NCBI RefSeq assembly: GCF_016735115.1
Contig: NZ_JAERQJ010000001.1
Location: forward strand, 965,501-1,029,500
Reading direction: 5' to 3'
Source of the DNA: Aquimarina mytili
Lineage (GTDB): Bacteria; Bacteroidota; Bacteroidia; Flavobacteriales; Flavobacteriaceae
Length of the DNA stretch: 64,000 nt
A program made the translations under genes and the position numbers. The notes under the pieces are model-generated. The model had not been told where the DNA came from. It did no database searches and was given only the letters and a program-made list of their open reading frames with translations. Positions 47,707-60,600 of this stretch are shown one piece after another; the first letter of the stretch is position 1, and every line of letters starts with the position of its first letter.

Positions 47707-50535
47707 TTATTCCTTAACAAAATGTATTGATCTATCAATGCCATTTCCATTAATTTTTAAAATATAGTTGCCTGTTTCCAATCCTCTTACTGGCAATAGA
47801 TATACGTTTTGACCTTTTATTTCTTTATTTAAAACTCTACGTCCAATCAGATTGAATATTTGTATTGATACGTTTTGGTTTTTCAGCCCTCCAATTGACA
47901 AAACATCACTTTTAACTGGGTTGGGATGCAGCAAAATATTTTGAGAATTCTTTATTGAAATAGAGACTTTACTTAATCGATTAGAACATGATGGCACTTG
48001 GTTGGTATTACTGAAATACAATGTAAATCCGCGACCTTTAGAAACCATCACGAAGTTATCCCCATCTTTTGTTATCCAGTATGAGCCGTCTAACCCATTA
48101 AAGCCAGTATTCGATAATGTCACTTCAGGTTGAGCATTTTTTAGTTGATAACTCATCGTTTCAGAGAAATCAACATACCAACTTGGGGTTCCGTTATTGG
48201 TATTAAAAGCAAATTTGTATAGTCCATTATATGTAGGATCCCAATTGATTGAAAACTCTCTAAAATTACTAAGGTTTGGACCGCCCTGACCTAAAATATG
48301 AACATTGGTATATGACACATTATCCATTGTGGTTAGACCATTTGCAATCGGCGTTCCAAAAGAACAATTTTGATTGTTACCCCCTCCATCTGAATTTTGT
48401 ACTGTTAATACAAACGTATCTTCGCCTGTATTACCATCATTATCTGTTGCCACCACTTTAAAAGTATGAGTACCCACAGTAAGTCCGTTTATCTCGTCGG
48501 GATTTGGCGATGTGGCGTGTCCCCATGTGTATGGAACTTTATTTTCTTGTCGTACTAGCGCATTATTAATATATAGTTTTACATTATTGATTGCTCCGTC
48601 TTCATCGGTTGCATTGGCTTCAATTTCAATATCGTATCCTTCTTGTACCGTTAAGTTTCCTGAAGGCTTTATAAAAGAAACTATTGGGTTTATAGTAGAA
48701 ACTTCGCCTTCAACTTTTAGTATAAATGTTGCTTCGGCTTTTGCTCCATCATTATCAGTAGCTTCAGCTTTTATGGTATGATTTCCTATCGACAACCCTA
48801 ATAATTCATTAGTGTTATTACCATTACCCCAAGTATAAGGAGCGTTAACCTCCTGGCGTACAAAATTTCCGTCTACATACAATTTTACATTACTAACAGA
48901 TCCATCGCTATCGGAAGCATTTACAGTCACTTTAAAACTAGAGTATCCTTCTTGAACAGTCATATTACCTGATGGGGATGCAAATGATATTGATGGTTTT
49001 TGGTTCTGAGGAGGGTTAGTTGTATTTCCTAATCGATCTTTTAATTGTTTTTCATATAAACTTCTGGGATTTAATTGGATTCCTTTTGATTCTACATATG
49101 CCAGAGGTTCCGTGGCAAAAGATCCCTTGTTAGTGATACTACCTTTACAGCCAATAGCCCAATTTCTATGATCTCCAGGTGGATCGTGCATTACGAATCT
49201 TGTCGTAGTGGTACAGTTCCAAAACATAGTCTGCGCACCTGCCCAACCATGCCCTGATCCCGAATTTCTACGATTTTCGGCTGCAAAAGCTTTAGTCCCT
49301 TTAACTTGATCAAATAAAATTCCTGTTGCCCATCGATGATGGGGTCCTGTGGTGCTTTTTTGGTTCTGAGAAGTACAATTAACAAATACGTTGGGTCCGG
49401 CAACTCTTGCCCCTGTTACAAAATCATGGCGACCGCCTCTCGCCAAACAATTCTTAAAAAGCACCTGTTGACCATCACAATTAAAAGAATATTTTCTTCC
49501 ACCACTAGTTTTGGATTTTGGATCCAACATTTTACTATCTAAAACAGAAATTTTACTGCTTGAACGATCCACATTAACACAAGAATAACCAAAATAGTAT
49601 GAATTGATGTTTCTTGCCCATGCATTTTCGGTATTTCTGAATGTAATAGCATCCCATGCATGTTTTTCATCCTCATTGGAAGAAAAAACTGACTCTAGAC
49701 GCATTTTTTCAATACCCACATTTTCAATTCTTCCATTCCAAGAATATTTATAAAGAAAACCCTCAGCATGTCTAGGATCGATAGGATCAACAACCGGTGC
49801 ATCAAATGTAATTTTGTTACCATTTACAGCAGTTACCTCGCGTTTATAACGAATGGTGTAATCTCGTGGTGTCCAGTTGGTGTCATTTCCGCTATTACTT
49901 AAGGTATGCATTTTAAGAAGTTCGATCCAATTTTGATTGGGTTTTCGTTCCAGAAAAATGCGATCTCCTTTTTTAAAGCTATGTCCAGACTGAACAGTAA
50001 CCGTTTGTGCTCCAATAGGAACATATCCCGATGTGATTTTTTTTCGGGTACTTGATATTGAATTTGCACTACCAGATCCTTGAAAAACAATAAAATCTGC
50101 TTTCTCTTTTCTTGTAGTCGCTATCAATTTGGTTCTATCACCTTCTCCACGAATAACCACCCCACTTTTGGTTATTTTTAATTCTTTACTGATTCTATAT
50201 GTCCCTGCTTTAAGAAGTAAAGCCCCTCTAAAACCATTTTCTAGTTTTTTTGACTCTACTTCTTTAATAGCGTTCTGAATATGACTCCAATTATCTCCAC
50301 TTCCTTTTGGAGAAATTGTTTTAACAACTCTTATATTAGGAATTTGTTTCTCACCATGGTGATATCCCACATAGCTAAAATCAGGAATCCGGTTTCCTTT
50401 ATTATCTTTTTTGTACGTCAGTTTTCCCGAAGAGTCGTATCCAAGAAGGGTAGACGTTTGCGCTACTGCAACCGATGAACCTAAAATTAAAAGGCAGAGC
50501 AAACAATTTGTTAGTATTAGCTTAATATTTTTCAT
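47707..50535 (-). CDS. Secreted beta-helix (pectate-lyase-like) enzyme with T9SS sorting domain
   Basis: 942 residues. Signal peptide to ~26; a pectate-lyase-3-type right-handed beta-helix at ~75-490 ([48 protein letters not shown]). Two Ig-like domains lie at ~525-620 and ~630-715, each with a VQEGY start and a TDNDG end. Then comes the ~130-residue module shared by all four enzymes of this cluster (~723-855) and a T9SS type A sorting domain ([17 protein letters not shown] ... [12 protein letters not shown]). The helix suggests a polysaccharide lyase or epimerase; the specific PL family is not assignable by eye. It ends before a strong terminator and has its own leader region, so it may be transcribed alone. 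Confidence 0.83.
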   Translation of the reverse strand: MKNIKLILTNCLLCLLILGSSVAVAQTSTLLGYDSSGKLTYKKDNKGNRIPDFSYVGYHHGEKQIPNIRVVKTISPKGSGDNWSHIQNAIKEVESKKLENGFRGALLLKAGTYRISKELKITKSGVVIRGEGDRTKLIATTRKEKADFIVFQGSGSANSISSTRKKITSGYVPIGAQTVTVQSGHSFKKGDRIFLERKPNQNWIELLKMHTLSNSGNDTNWTPRDYTIRYKREVTAVNGNKITFDAPVVDPIDPRHAEGFLYKYSWNGRIENVGIEKMRLESVFSSNEDEKHAWDAITFRNTENAWARNINSYYFGYSCVNVDRSSSKISVLDSKMLDPKSKTSGGRKYSFNCDGQQVLFKNCLARGGRHDFVTGARVAGPNVFVNCTSQNQKSTTGPHHRWATGILFDQVKGTKAFAAENRRNSGSGHGWAGAQTMFWNCTTTTRFVMHDPPGDHRNWAIGCKGSITNKGSFATEPLAYVESKGIQLNPRSLYEKQLKDRLGNTTNPPQNQKPSISFASPSGNMTVQEGYSSFKVTVNASDSDGSVSNVKLYVDGNFVRQEVNAPYTWGNGNNTNELLGLSIGNHTIKAEATDNDGAKAEATFILKVEGEVSTINPIVSFIKPSGNLTVQEGYDIEIEANATDEDGAINNVKLYINNALVRQENKVPYTWGHATSPNPDEINGLTVGTHTFKVVATDNDGNTGEDTFVLTVQNSDGGGNNQNCSFGTPIANGLTTMDNVSYTNVHILGQGGPNLSNFREFSINWDPTYNGLYKFAFNTNNGTPSWYVDFSETMSYQLKNAQPEVTLSNTGFNGLDGSYWITKDGDNFVMVSKGRGFTLYFSNTNQVPSCSNRLSKVSISIKNSQNILLHPNPVKSDVLSIGGLKNQNVSIQIFNLIGRRVLNKEIKGQNVYLLPVRGLETGNYILKINGNGIDRSIHFVKE
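47710..48670. repeat. Ig + shared module + T9SS tail, DNA copy 1
   Basis: This DNA is closely similar to 50694-51665 (copy 2, next gene), including long identical stretches such as CTTCTTGTACCGTTAAGTTT in the Ig part. The two adjacent genes share C-terminal architecture and nucleotide sequence, which indicates a recent duplication or gene conversion. Confidence 0.7.
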
Positions 50536-50628
50536 AAGTAATGGTTATTTTTTGAAATTCTAATGTTGCTTGTAATTGTTTCTATAGTTTAGATACGATT
50601 GTTACAAACAGAAACATGTAGGATGTTA

Positions 50629-50665
50629 AATCCAGCCTCTCGTATAAAAAGTGAGAGGCTAGATT
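50629..50665 (-). terminator. Terminator-like hairpin after the 50691 gene
   Basis: Arms AATCCAGCCTCTC (50629-50641) and GAGAGGCTAGATT (50653-50665) pair with one mismatch around an 11-base AT loop. It lies ~26 bases beyond the stop of the 1622-residue enzyme on the minus strand. The T-run behind it is short. Confidence 0.6.
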
Positions 50666-50690
50666 TTCATCTTTTGATTAAGCTTGAGGA

Positions 50691-53600
50691 TTATTCTTTT
50701 ATAAAATGCAAGGATGTATTCACATCTTTACCTCGTATATTTAAAATATAACTCCCGGCCTCTAATCCTCTTACGGGTAGTTGGAAAGTGTCAACTCCTG
50801 TAGACCTTTTGTACAAAACTCTACGGCCAATCAAACTAAAAACCTGTATGATTACTTCCTGACTTTCAAGCCCGCCAATAGATAGTATATCACTTTTTAC
50901 AGGGTTAGGGTGTAGTACTATTTTCTGGGTGTTTTCTTGAGAAAAAGAAATCTTACTTTGTCTATTAGCACACAAAGGAGCTTGAGAAGAGTTACTAAAG
51001 TACAATGTAAACCCTCTATCCTTAGATACTAGCACAAAATTATCATCGTCTTTAGTCACCCAATAACTCCCATCTAATCCATTAAACCCAGTATTTGATA
51101 GCGTTACTTCGGGTTGAGAATTATTTAATTGAAAGCTCATAGTATCAGAAAAATCAACATACCAGTTTGGAACTCCATTATTAGTATTAATTGCGAATTT
51201 GTACAGACCGTTGTACGTAGGGTCCCAATTGATTGAAAATTTTCTGAAATTACTAAGACTTGGACCTCCTTGTCCTAAAACATGAACATCTGTATACGAA
51301 ATATTATCCATAGCCGGTATACCATTCGCGATCGGTGTTCCGAAAGAACAATTACCACTATTACCACCTCCATCATTACTTTGTACGGTTAGTGTAAATG
51401 TTTTCTCGCCCGTATTACCTTCATTATCTGTTGCTACAGCCTTGAAGACATATGTTCCCGAAGAAAGTCCATTCACTTCTTCTGGGTTAGGAGAACCAGT
51501 ATGTCCCCAAGTATATGGAACTATACTTTCTTGTCGTACCAGCGTATTATCGATATACAATTTGATATCGTTTATCGTTCCGTCTGCATCGGTTGCATTG
51601 GCTTCAATCTCTATATCATAACCTTCTTGTACCGTTAAGTTTCCTGATGGATTCACAAAAGAAACCTGTGGAGGTTGACTAGCCGTCACATCTTTTATAA
51701 TTACTGTTCTTGATACTTCTGTAGAAAGCCCTTGTTGTCCTTCTTCGAAAGCTCTGGCTCCAATTGTATACGTTCCCGCTACTGTTGGTGTCCAGGATAC
51801 ACTATAAGGAGAGGTTCTATCTTGTTTAAAATATGAGCCATTGATTTTGAAGTTTACTTTTTCTATGCTTCCTTCAGAATCTGATGCATTAGCACTTAAA
51901 GAAATAGTTTCTCCAAGCGTATATTCCTGATTATTTTGAGAAGGATTAGTTAATGAAACAGAAGGAGGTGTGTTTTCATCTGGATTTGAATCTTCTTTTG
52001 TAATTAGTATTATCCAGTCCTTACCGCCATTGTTAGGGGCATTTCCTATGGATCTATTACCTCCGCCATTAATACTTGTTACCGAGCCATTCCTTAGGTT
52101 TCCTCCATTACGCGGATCATACCATTTGATAGTAAATCTTCCGTTCTGTCCGTTTAAGTTAAGATTTGAAGTACCTCCATTTTTTAGATATACTACATAT
52201 GCTTCACCTTGTTTTGCATAGCAATAATCATTATTATTAGAAGATAGTGAATTATTATTTCGCATTTGTGTCAAAGGAAGATCTGTTATATCAAAGAATC
52301 GAATAGCATAACGAGCATAATCCCACCATTTATCACGACTTCTAAAATCTTGTAGCGAAAGATCTGAATGTGCTTGTTCGTATCCAAAATACCATTCATT
52401 ACCCCATCCACCGGCGAGTAAAGTACCCCAAAGGGCATTTTTTCTTCCGTCAGTGTGCGAATTTCCTGGATTATTATCAGGGCGAAGTGCCTGGCGAGCA
52501 TCACCAGGTTCATCACAAGCGATTGCCCATTTCTTTCCTTCATTTCTGGATTTATCAATACCCTCTTTTACCTTACCAAAAACACTACTAAAATTGGCTT
52601 GATTAGTTTGTAAAGAAAAACCGGTAAGCTTAGACTGATTTCCTAGCAAATATTCAGGAAAGTCATTTGGATGTTTATGAATAACTACATGATGACGGTA
52701 AGGGTCATTTTTATAAAAATATTCTGCCATAGCTCTTTCTTGTGTAGGCGATTGATCTACTGATTGTGGTCCACCACCATTCTCTTCTCCTAGGTTCCAA
52801 TTCAGTGCTAAGTTGTGTCCAAAACGTGCAATCAACTCACGATAGTAGAGTTTACGTTGTGTACCTGTATTTCCATTATCCAGTAATGTTTCATTTTCGG
52901 TTTCCTGGAGTTTGAAATGAGAAAAAATTCCATTATTCTGCATGTGTTCGATGACAATAGCCCATTGTGCCATTTTTGAAACATCCATTCGAGTACGTTG
53001 ATTCGAAGCGATATATGGATATACGTTTTCATCATCACCGTTAATATTCATGGTCAAGAAAGACATAGAGTTAAGTCCTTCGCTAGCTATATAATTAACG
53101 GCACCGATTAATCCTTTTCCTTTACCACTTTTCCAGGTAGGATCTCCACTGTTCCAATCACCTTTGTGAGGATTAAAGTTTTTTCTTCTATTGCCAGAAT
53201 TAGGGGTATTGTCAAAATCATCATATGCAAATAAGTTCTCTGGAGAGTCCGGTCCTTGTTTGATCATATACTCACCTGTTTCTGCAAAGCGGAGATAATG
53301 TTCGCCCACATATTGCAAACGGCCTTTAGCTCTAAAATCTCTACCGGTTTTATTTGAAGCATTAATTGTAAAAGATCCTGTGTCTCCATTCATAAACCCT
53401 GCAACATTTCCGGCATTAACTCCATCATTTACAGCAACATTATTCCCTTTTCTAAATGAGACTTTATAGTTCCATGTTCCTGTTTTGTCTGGCGCAAAAT
53501 GAACACGCCATTTATTACCACTCTTAGCAGAGGTTTGTGCGGCATTTCCATCAGCGGCATAGTATCCAGGAACTATATACGATGGAGAACCACTTTGATG

Positions 53601-55559
53601 TGTAAATGTTACATTAAGTCGGTAGTTCAAAAAAGGGTTGTCGTTAGCCGTTTCTGAAGTATTTGGACCGTTAAAGGTCAAGGTCACCTTGTGCCATTTT
53701 CTTAGTTCTCCTGTGATAGAAGCACTACTATTGCCGCTACCACCATCAGTATCACATTTGGTTTCTTCAAGAGATAAATTCGTAGCATTTATGTTAGATT
53801 TATTTAATGTTACCCTATCTAATACATGATGTTTTGAACGACCGGAAATTAACATAGTATATGTTCCTGGGGTATCAAACTCTACATATATATCATGAGG
53901 GTCATTATCGCTGGTTTTTGTGGTCCAAGTCCAATTAGTAGTTCCTGTAGAGTATACCTTAAAATATCCTTCACCTCCAGCACCTTCGGGATTTGGTGTT
54001 TGTCCAGATCCTTTAGGGTAAACCCTTTCATTACCTTTTTGAGCATAAAATTCACTGGCATCAGGAAATTTTAACCAAGTGTCATTCGCTTCTGTTGCAC
54101 TATCTCCTTCGCCAACTTTTGATCTCCATTGAAATCTGTATCTTCCTGGAGAATTGATTTTTATTTTAGTATTTATTAGTCCGTTTCCTGGGTCATTAAA
54201 ATGATCAGGTCCGGTCCATTCGAGATACCCTCCTCCGGTAAATCCGGATATATTACTTTTTTTCTTCCAATTTCCTGAAGCGGAGAGATTTTCCGCTTCG
54301 ATTATAACAAGTCCATCTTTTTCTTCATAAACGTCGCAATTGTCATTGTTACCGCCTCCATTATTACCGCCTCCATCAGAGTTACCAACTGTAAAGCTTT
54401 TGGTAGCTTCGCCTTTGGCTCCATCATTATCAGTAACTACAACTTTAACTGTATAATTTCCTTCTTGAAGATTTTCTATAGGATGTGGTGTATAGTTAGC
54501 TCCGTCGGTATCTACAATGTTGCCATTTACAAAAACCTCATGTTTGGTGATATTACCATCTGGATCGTTAGCATTAATGTTTACTGAGACATTACTACCT
54601 GTGTTATAATTGGATTGATTAGGGCTGGTAATCGATACAGTTGGAGATTGGTTACCACCTCCGCCACTGTTTCCAGTACAGTTGGTCCAAACCTTTACAT
54701 CATCAAAAAATGCATAATCTGTATTTGGTGACCACCAAACAGGATCTGTACGATTCCCTCCTCTATACGTATGCATTATTAAAGAGTTAATTTTTACATT
54801 TCCTTTTCCGGGTAATCGGTATTCTACGTCATTTTTCTCAAGCTTAAGTTCTCCATCGACATACATTTTTAAAACTCCATTTTTACGACCCGGAGTATTT
54901 AGCTTGATGTATTGTTTTATGGTATACCATTTATCTTTTTTAATATTTCTAATAAAAGTGATATTGCCTCCACATCGGGTATCTCTATTAGGCAAATATG
55001 GATATACTATTATGTATGGGGGTTGCGTATGATCTCTATTCCTTCTCCACATCAATCTACACGAAAAAGCATTTTTATTTACAGATTCGTTGGTAGTACA
55101 TCCCGCGGGTATACCACCTGAATTTGTTGAGGCACCACCAAGACCAGGAAGTTTACCTCCTGTAGCCCATGTAAAGTTTTTGTCAAATTTTACCCGGTAT
55201 TCGAGTGTCGCCTCTTCAGCACCATCAAAAGAACTATCAAAAATAAAACCTCCATTTCTACCGCTTGCTGAGTTTTTGATATACTGTGCTCTTAAGGCCC
55301 CATTTATTACTCGTGTTTCTTGTGGCCAATTTCCGCCAATTCCTCGGATTTCTCCAGAAGTTCTAGCCGAAACTCTTTTAAAATCATCTCTGAGCATATT
55401 CAATGTATACTCTTTATTTTGGTTGTTGTACTGACTAAAATTTTGATTAATCACCAAACTACCGTTACTGCAGTTTTGTGCTTGGGCTCCAGAAATTATG
55501 AATAGTATGAGAACCATCATAATTTGCCAACTATTGATAACTAAATCTTTTGTTTTCAT
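50691..55559 (-). CDS. Secreted multidomain enzyme: PL14-like, DUF5060 glycosidase, Ig repeats, T9SS tail
   Basis: 1622 residues. In order: signal peptide (~1-28); PL14-like jelly-roll (~30-295, with [20 protein letters not shown] and GLGG); Ig-like (~305-395); carbohydrate-binding-like beta domain (~405-590); DUF5060 (~610-705, [12 protein letters not shown]). A DUF4038/apiosidase-like TIM barrel follows (~740-1090), with likely catalytic acids in [11 protein letters not shown] and [10 protein letters not shown], then a collagen-binding-like barrel cap (~1100-1175). The end has two Ig-like domains (~1185-1390), the shared ~130-residue module (~1403-1535) and a T9SS sorting domain. One chain thus appears to hold both a lyase-type and a hydrolase-type catalytic domain. 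Secreted to the cell surface or medium. Substrate unknown, probably an acidic polysaccharide. Confidence 0.82.
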   Translation of the reverse strand: MKTKDLVINSWQIMMVLILFIISGAQAQNCSNGSLVINQNFSQYNNQNKEYTLNMLRDDFKRVSARTSGEIRGIGGNWPQETRVINGALRAQYIKNSASGRNGGFIFDSSFDGAEEATLEYRVKFDKNFTWATGGKLPGLGGASTNSGGIPAGCTTNESVNKNAFSCRLMWRRNRDHTQPPYIIVYPYLPNRDTRCGGNITFIRNIKKDKWYTIKQYIKLNTPGRKNGVLKMYVDGELKLEKNDVEYRLPGKGNVKINSLIMHTYRGGNRTDPVWWSPNTDYAFFDDVKVWTNCTGNSGGGGNQSPTVSITSPNQSNYNTGSNVSVNINANDPDGNITKHEVFVNGNIVDTDGANYTPHPIENLQEGNYTVKVVVTDNDGAKGEATKSFTVGNSDGGGNNGGGNNDNCDVYEEKDGLVIIEAENLSASGNWKKKSNISGFTGGGYLEWTGPDHFNDPGNGLINTKIKINSPGRYRFQWRSKVGEGDSATEANDTWLKFPDASEFYAQKGNERVYPKGSGQTPNPEGAGGEGYFKVYSTGTTNWTWTTKTSDNDPHDIYVEFDTPGTYTMLISGRSKHHVLDRVTLNKSNINATNLSLEETKCDTDGGSGNSSASITGELRKWHKVTLTFNGPNTSETANDNPFLNYRLNVTFTHQSGSPSYIVPGYYAADGNAAQTSAKSGNKWRVHFAPDKTGTWNYKVSFRKGNNVAVNDGVNAGNVAGFMNGDTGSFTINASNKTGRDFRAKGRLQYVGEHYLRFAETGEYMIKQGPDSPENLFAYDDFDNTPNSGNRRKNFNPHKGDWNSGDPTWKSGKGKGLIGAVNYIASEGLNSMSFLTMNINGDDENVYPYIASNQRTRMDVSKMAQWAIVIEHMQNNGIFSHFKLQETENETLLDNGNTGTQRKLYYRELIARFGHNLALNWNLGEENGGGPQSVDQSPTQERAMAEYFYKNDPYRHHVVIHKHPNDFPEYLLGNQSKLTGFSLQTNQANFSSVFGKVKEGIDKSRNEGKKWAIACDEPGDARQALRPDNNPGNSHTDGRKNALWGTLLAGGWGNEWYFGYEQAHSDLSLQDFRSRDKWWDYARYAIRFFDITDLPLTQMRNNNSLSSNNNDYCYAKQGEAYVVYLKNGGTSNLNLNGQNGRFTIKWYDPRNGGNLRNGSVTSINGGGNRSIGNAPNNGGKDWIILITKEDSNPDENTPPSVSLTNPSQNNQEYTLGETISLSANASDSEGSIEKVNFKINGSYFKQDRTSPYSVSWTPTVAGTYTIGARAFEEGQQGLSTEVSRTVIIKDVTASQPPQVSFVNPSGNLTVQEGYDIEIEANATDADGTINDIKLYIDNTLVRQESIVPYTWGHTGSPNPEEVNGLSSGTYVFKAVATDNEGNTGEKTFTLTVQSNDGGGNSGNCSFGTPIANGIPAMDNISYTDVHVLGQGGPSLSNFRKFSINWDPTYNGLYKFAINTNNGVPNWYVDFSDTMSFQLNNSQPEVTLSNTGFNGLDGSYWVTKDDDNFVLVSKDRGFTLYFSNSSQAPLCANRQSKISFSQENTQKIVLHPNPVKSDILSIGGLESQEVIIQVFSLIGRRVLYKRSTGVDTFQLPVRGLEAGSYILNIRGKDVNTSLHFIKE
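50694..51665. repeat. Ig + shared module + T9SS tail, DNA copy 2
   Basis: Counterpart of 47710-48670. The similarity holds through the Ig domain, the shared module and the sorting tail, then stops upstream, where the two enzymes have unrelated catalytic parts. Confidence 0.7.
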
Positions 55560-55692
55560 AGTGAGTTTGTGTTAGTTTTATAAGTGTTTCTTGTGTTATT
55601 TAAAATCTTGTTTTGTATTAAAGGATGTTCTATTGTCGAGTTGACAAGTAGACAGTCCTATCGATTATGTAAGTGTTTATTTCTTGAAGGAA

Positions 55693-57528
55693 TTACTTGC
55701 TTTTTATGAATTTAGCCTTAATTGTATCATTTTGATTCGAAAGAACCTCTAAGAAATACAGTCCACTTGGAAGCGCATTGATATTTACTTCAAAATCAGA
55801 CTTTTTTGACGAAATAGATTCTGAAAACACCCTGTTTCCATTTATGGTGTATATATTTAGTAGATATGCGGATTTAGGTAGTTCTTTTATGGAAAGAATG
55901 TCTTTTACAGGATTTTGATTTAGAAAAAGTTTTTGGGAGTTATGTACTGTGATGACTTTCTGGTTTTTTCCTGACATACAAGCAGGAGGTAGTGCCGAAT
56001 TACTAAAACATATTAGCTTTTGGCTGGTCTTTGACTTCAGAACCAATTCATTATTAGCCATGGTCACCCAGTAACTTCCATCTAGTTCATTAAAACCACT
56101 ATTATTAAAGGTAATCTCTGGATTTTTATCTTTAAGTTGAAAGGTTACCGAATTACTAAAATCTACATACCAACCTGGTGTACCGTTGTTGGTTTGAAAA
56201 GCTAATTTGTATAATGCATCATATTTGGGATTCCACTTGGCCGAAAGACTTACAAAATTTCTTAAAAACTCAGGGCTCCTGGATCCTGTTGTATGTACAT
56301 AGTTATAATTTACATTATCCAAAGGTTCAAGTCCTTTTGTATCAGGTAGCACAAATGAACAAGCATTGTTGGTTTTTACTGTGAGTGTAAAAGTTGTTTC
56401 TTTTTTCTTGCCTTTGTTATTAGTAGCCACAGCTTTGATAGTATACACTCCTGATGAAAGACCATTTAACTCATTAGGATTTGGTGACCCTTGATGTCCC
56501 CATGTATAAGGAAATCTACGTTCTCTTCTTACAAATGTGTCATCGATGAATAAACGTACTTCTTTTATAGATCCATCGTCATCTTTTGCATTGACTTCTA
56601 TTTCAAGATCGTATCCTTCTTGCACAGCAAGATCTTCTGCCGGATTTTTAAAAGAAACATTGAATGATTGATCAGTATCCTCTCCTGTATTATCTCCGAT
56701 TCTGGTTTTTGATATTTTAAAATCATCAAAATATGCGTATACATCTTTGGTAGGCTTGTAGGCATTGCTACTTCCGCCAAAAAACGTGGACAGGTAAATC
56801 GTATTTAGACGTATATCATCTTGACCGTGTTGACGATAATCACCATTATTTGTTATATCTATAGCCAATTGCCCATTAAGCCAACCTCTCATGATTCCAT
56901 TACGTTCTCCTGGAGTATTAAGCTTGTGATAGACTTCTATATGATTCCAGGCTCCTTTTTTTAATTTTACCTGATCTGGTTGCGGTCCCCCAGATTCGTC
57001 ATAAGGATCTATTAAACTCCAATTGACAGAAGCTGTCCAACCCTCCCAAGTAGGACGTGTTTCGAAGTGGTTATAAAATTCTAAAAGCCCATCATGCCTC
57101 CACATTAATCGAAGGGACATATTTCTTTCTCTGGTCTGGTATCCTAATCCGGGTAGTTTACCTCCTGCACGAAACTCAAAATCTTCAGGGATATACACGC
57201 GATAACTAAAATACAATTCGTAATCAGACGCATAATTATTCCAATACACCTTGGTATGCATTCCGCTATCATTGGTCTTGACTTTGCCTTTAGGATATTT
57301 AACTTTTAATACATTTCCATGATCTCGAAATTCAGAAATAAATACCCTGCCTTCATCGGCGCCTTTACAAAAGGAAACACCAAAGGTTTCTTCAAATTTT
57401 TCTTCATTGTATTCGCCCAATGTTAATTGATCAAAATTGTTTTGGTATATAAGATCCTGGGCAAAAAAAGTAGTTGTTACGAATAGCGAAACCATTGAAA
57501 TCAGGTTTCTGTTTGTGAAAAGAGTCAT
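55693..57528 (-). CDS. Secreted PL14-like polysaccharide lyase with T9SS tail
   Basis: 611 residues. Signal peptide (ISMVSLFVTTTFFAQ); a PL14-like jelly-roll at ~25-280 with [34 protein letters not shown] and AYFDDFKISKT, matching the N-terminal part of the 1622-residue neighbour. One Ig-like domain (~290-385) and the shared module (~389-520, here diverged: CSFVLPDTKGLEPLDNV) precede the T9SS sorting domain (LNQNPVKDILSIKELP ... KAKFIKSK). PL14 enzymes cut alginate or glucuronan by beta-elimination; which of these applies is not clear. A simple single-catalytic-domain relative of the neighbour, likely acting on the same polymer. The 132-base gap to the next gene holds only a weak hairpin. Confidence 0.82.
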   Translation of the reverse strand: MTLFTNRNLISMVSLFVTTTFFAQDLIYQNNFDQLTLGEYNEEKFEETFGVSFCKGADEGRVFISEFRDHGNVLKVKYPKGKVKTNDSGMHTKVYWNNYASDYELYFSYRVYIPEDFEFRAGGKLPGLGYQTRERNMSLRLMWRHDGLLEFYNHFETRPTWEGWTASVNWSLIDPYDESGGPQPDQVKLKKGAWNHIEVYHKLNTPGERNGIMRGWLNGQLAIDITNNGDYRQHGQDDIRLNTIYLSTFFGGSSNAYKPTKDVYAYFDDFKISKTRIGDNTGEDTDQSFNVSFKNPAEDLAVQEGYDLEIEVNAKDDDGSIKEVRLFIDDTFVRRERRFPYTWGHQGSPNPNELNGLSSGVYTIKAVATNNKGKKKETTFTLTVKTNNACSFVLPDTKGLEPLDNVNYNYVHTTGSRSPEFLRNFVSLSAKWNPKYDALYKLAFQTNNGTPGWYVDFSNSVTFQLKDKNPEITFNNSGFNELDGSYWVTMANNELVLKSKTSQKLICFSNSALPPACMSGKNQKVITVHNSQKLFLNQNPVKDILSIKELPKSAYLLNIYTINGNRVFSESISSKKSDFEVNINALPSGLYFLEVLSNQNDTIKAKFIKSK

Positions 57529-57551
57529 ATTTTGGGAATTTAGTTATAACT

Positions 57552-57578
57552 AACCGGGTAAATTCGTTTTACCCGGTT
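57552..57578 (-). terminator. Hairpin between the GH5 and PL14-like genes
   Basis: AACCGGGTAAA and its complement TTTACCCGGTT are perfect 11-base arms around a 5-base TTCGT loop. It lies 24 bases after the stop of the GH5 enzyme gene on the minus strand. No strong U-run follows, so it may be an mRNA 3' stabilising hairpin rather than a true terminator. Confidence 0.6.
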
Positions 57579-57601
57579 TTAAAAAAGTTAGTTGAGTTAT
57601 G

Positions 57602-60600
57602 TTATTTCTTTAAAAGTCTTGATACTTCTTTGTATTTATGTCCTCTAACAATAATGACATAAATACCAGCCTCTAATTCAGAAATATCCAGGGTAATACT
57701 AGTATCAAGAATTGATCTGCTTAATACAACTTTTCCTTGAATATCTCTAATTTCCAATTTTGTATTTGATTGTGGGATATTTGAGATTGTGAGTACATTA
57801 CCCTCAGAAGGATTAGGGTATATTTTTGCACTAGACGTTTTCATATCTAATGTTGCAACAGACAGTCTATTGTTACAATTTGGTGCTGTACTAGAATTAC
57901 TGAAGTATATTGCAAATCCTTTATCCTTTGACACCATTACAAAATTATCTCCATCTTTGGCAACCCAATACTCACCATCTAGTCTAGTAAATCCTGAATT
58001 TGAGATCGAAACATCAGGATTACTACTATTGAATCTAAAGGCCATAAAGCTTCTTAAATCCACGTAATAATTTGGAATGCCATTGTTGGTGTTAATTGCG
58101 AATTGATACAACCCGTTTTGACTTGGATTCCAGTTAATTCTAAATCTTCTGAAGTTTGAAAAATCGGGTCCATTGTTTCCAAGAACATGTACTTCATTAA
58201 AAGAGGCTTTGTCAAAAGCAGGTAAAGCATTTTGTAATGGGGTTCCAAAACTACAACCATCAGGATTTGGATTACCGGGTCCGTCAACTTTTGTAAGTGT
58301 AAACCAATTGATATTCCATCTAGGACCAGAGGCATATAATTGTAATGTTTGGTTACCACTGGAAAGATTTACTTTGGTGGTTATGGTTTCCCAATTTTGC
58401 CATGCCCCAGTATTCGGAATAGCCGTTTTACCTAATGATGAATTATTTACTCTAAGATCAACTTCACCACTGCTAAATTTACTGGCTATTCTATATGCAA
58501 TTTCATATTCTGAAGTTTCTGGTACGTTAATCCTATATTCCATATAATCTCCGAGATCAATCCATCCCACATTAAGTCCGCCACCGCTATCAGAAGTTTG
58601 TTGTGTCCTAATTCCGTTCATATTACAATAGTCTTCGGCCTGAATGCGTGATGTGATGGGACGCCCGCTACCAGTACACCCCTCGACTGGTTCTTCTGTT
58701 ACGGTAATATTTATTTCTGAAGAATAGGTATCTGCCCCATCATCATCTATGGCCCTTGCTTTTAATGTGTAACTTCCTACAGGAGTATCATTCATTGTAT
58801 ATTGGTAAGGGGAGGAGGTGTCTTCACCAATTTTATTATTATTTCTGAAAAATTCAACTTTAACTACGTTACCGTCATTATCAGAGGCGTTTGCTTTGAT
58901 TACAATGTTTGTACCGGCGATATAACTTTCTCCATTTACAGGAGATGTTATAGAAACATTTGGATCTTGATTTCCTCCCTGGCAAGGAATGATATTCCAG
59001 CCAGGGCAAGAGAGTGTTACAAATCCTAAGGTACCATCACTAACAGGAAAGTCTGGTGTATTCGGGTTTCGTGTGTTATTCCAAACATGAATTTCTTGAG
59101 GATTTCCTTGTTTCTTTCTTGCGGTTTGAATTTCAGATCCTCGTCCCTGAAGATTAAAAGTGTTACTAAAAATAGCGTTTCGATAGCCTGTATTATATCC
59201 TGTACCTCTATCTAAAAAATCTACACCGGCCTTTATGATAGTTGATCCGTCAAGATTAAAGGTGTTATTGTAAACAAATGCGTAAGCACCTTTGAGATCA
59301 ATAAAAGCATCGGCACTATTTTCTCCAGAAATACCTTTTGCTGAAAAGGTACAATTTCTAATAATTGTGTTCTTTGTACCTTCTTTTACATCTACACCTT
59401 CAGCGGTCACATTAGGTCCAACAATACAACCCTCAATTGTATTGTTATTACAATCCCTGTCGTATTCATCGTGTTGACCTTTGTCTGATCCTACATATAG
59501 CCCTTCTCCGATTCCGGGTTTTTTAATTCCGGTATTGTATACTTTACAGTTTTTAACCAGATTATTACTAGAACCATCTCTTAGGTGTATGCCTTCTTCG
59601 CCTAATTCGCGAATGACAACATTTTGAATGATTCCATGATTTGCATTATCAAATACAAGCCCTTTTGACCCTTCTTCTAAAATTAAATCTTCTATTTTCC
59701 AATAGTCACCCATAATTCTCATAACATATCCATCATATCGGTTATCGGGCCCTTTAAGGATGGGTGGGTTGGATGGATTTTTTCCTCGAATGATAATTGG
59801 TTCAGAAGAAGTACCATCCTTTTGAGATAGAAAACGAGCAGCTCTTCCACCGATTGATACCTTTTCTGGTGCCACGTACGTTCCTGAAGCAATAACAATT
59901 TCATCCCCTGGCTTTGCATTTCTCATTGCGTTTAAGATACAATCAACGGTATTACAATTAACAATTCCACCTGGGTTAGGAGGGTTTGTATCTCCATCAG
60001 ACCAATTTTTAATGATGTCTTTAATGAAAATTCCGTAATCAGTTAATTCATTATTCTTTAATCCATCCACACCTTTGCGAAGTTGAACAATAGAAGACCC
60101 TTCAGTTCTATTTGGATCGTTGTTACTAGGTTTATCGCTAACCGACCAATTTACGTGACTAATATCTTCATCTTTGAAAAATTGCATCCATTTTTCTGTT
60201 TCGGCTGTATCAATATCTCCATCTCCACTAGCATCTACGGCTCCCCATTCGGTAGCAAATAGAGCGATACCATTATTCATTGCTCTTTTTGCTTTATCCC
60301 TTAATCCTTGACGATGTGTACCAGCATAGAAATGTAAAGTATATGCTGTGTTAGAGTCACTTATAGGATCGTTAGAAGCGATATCTACATCTTGAGACCA
60401 GGTAGGAGAGCCAACAATAATTAGATTATCAGGATCTTTTGATCTAATTCCTGAAATCACTGCATTAGCATATGATTTAATTTCGGGCCATGATTGTCGA
60501 ATGGGCTCGTTATAAATTTCATAAATAATATTGTCTTTATCTCCATATAAAGTTGCCATTTCTGTAAAAAAAGAAACAGCTTCATCTTGATACTTTTCGG

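Noticed and set aside
58173..58547. 124-codon plus-strand frame over the GH5 gene
   Set aside because: Shadow of the shared module and CBM6 part on the minus strand; no recognisable protein features.
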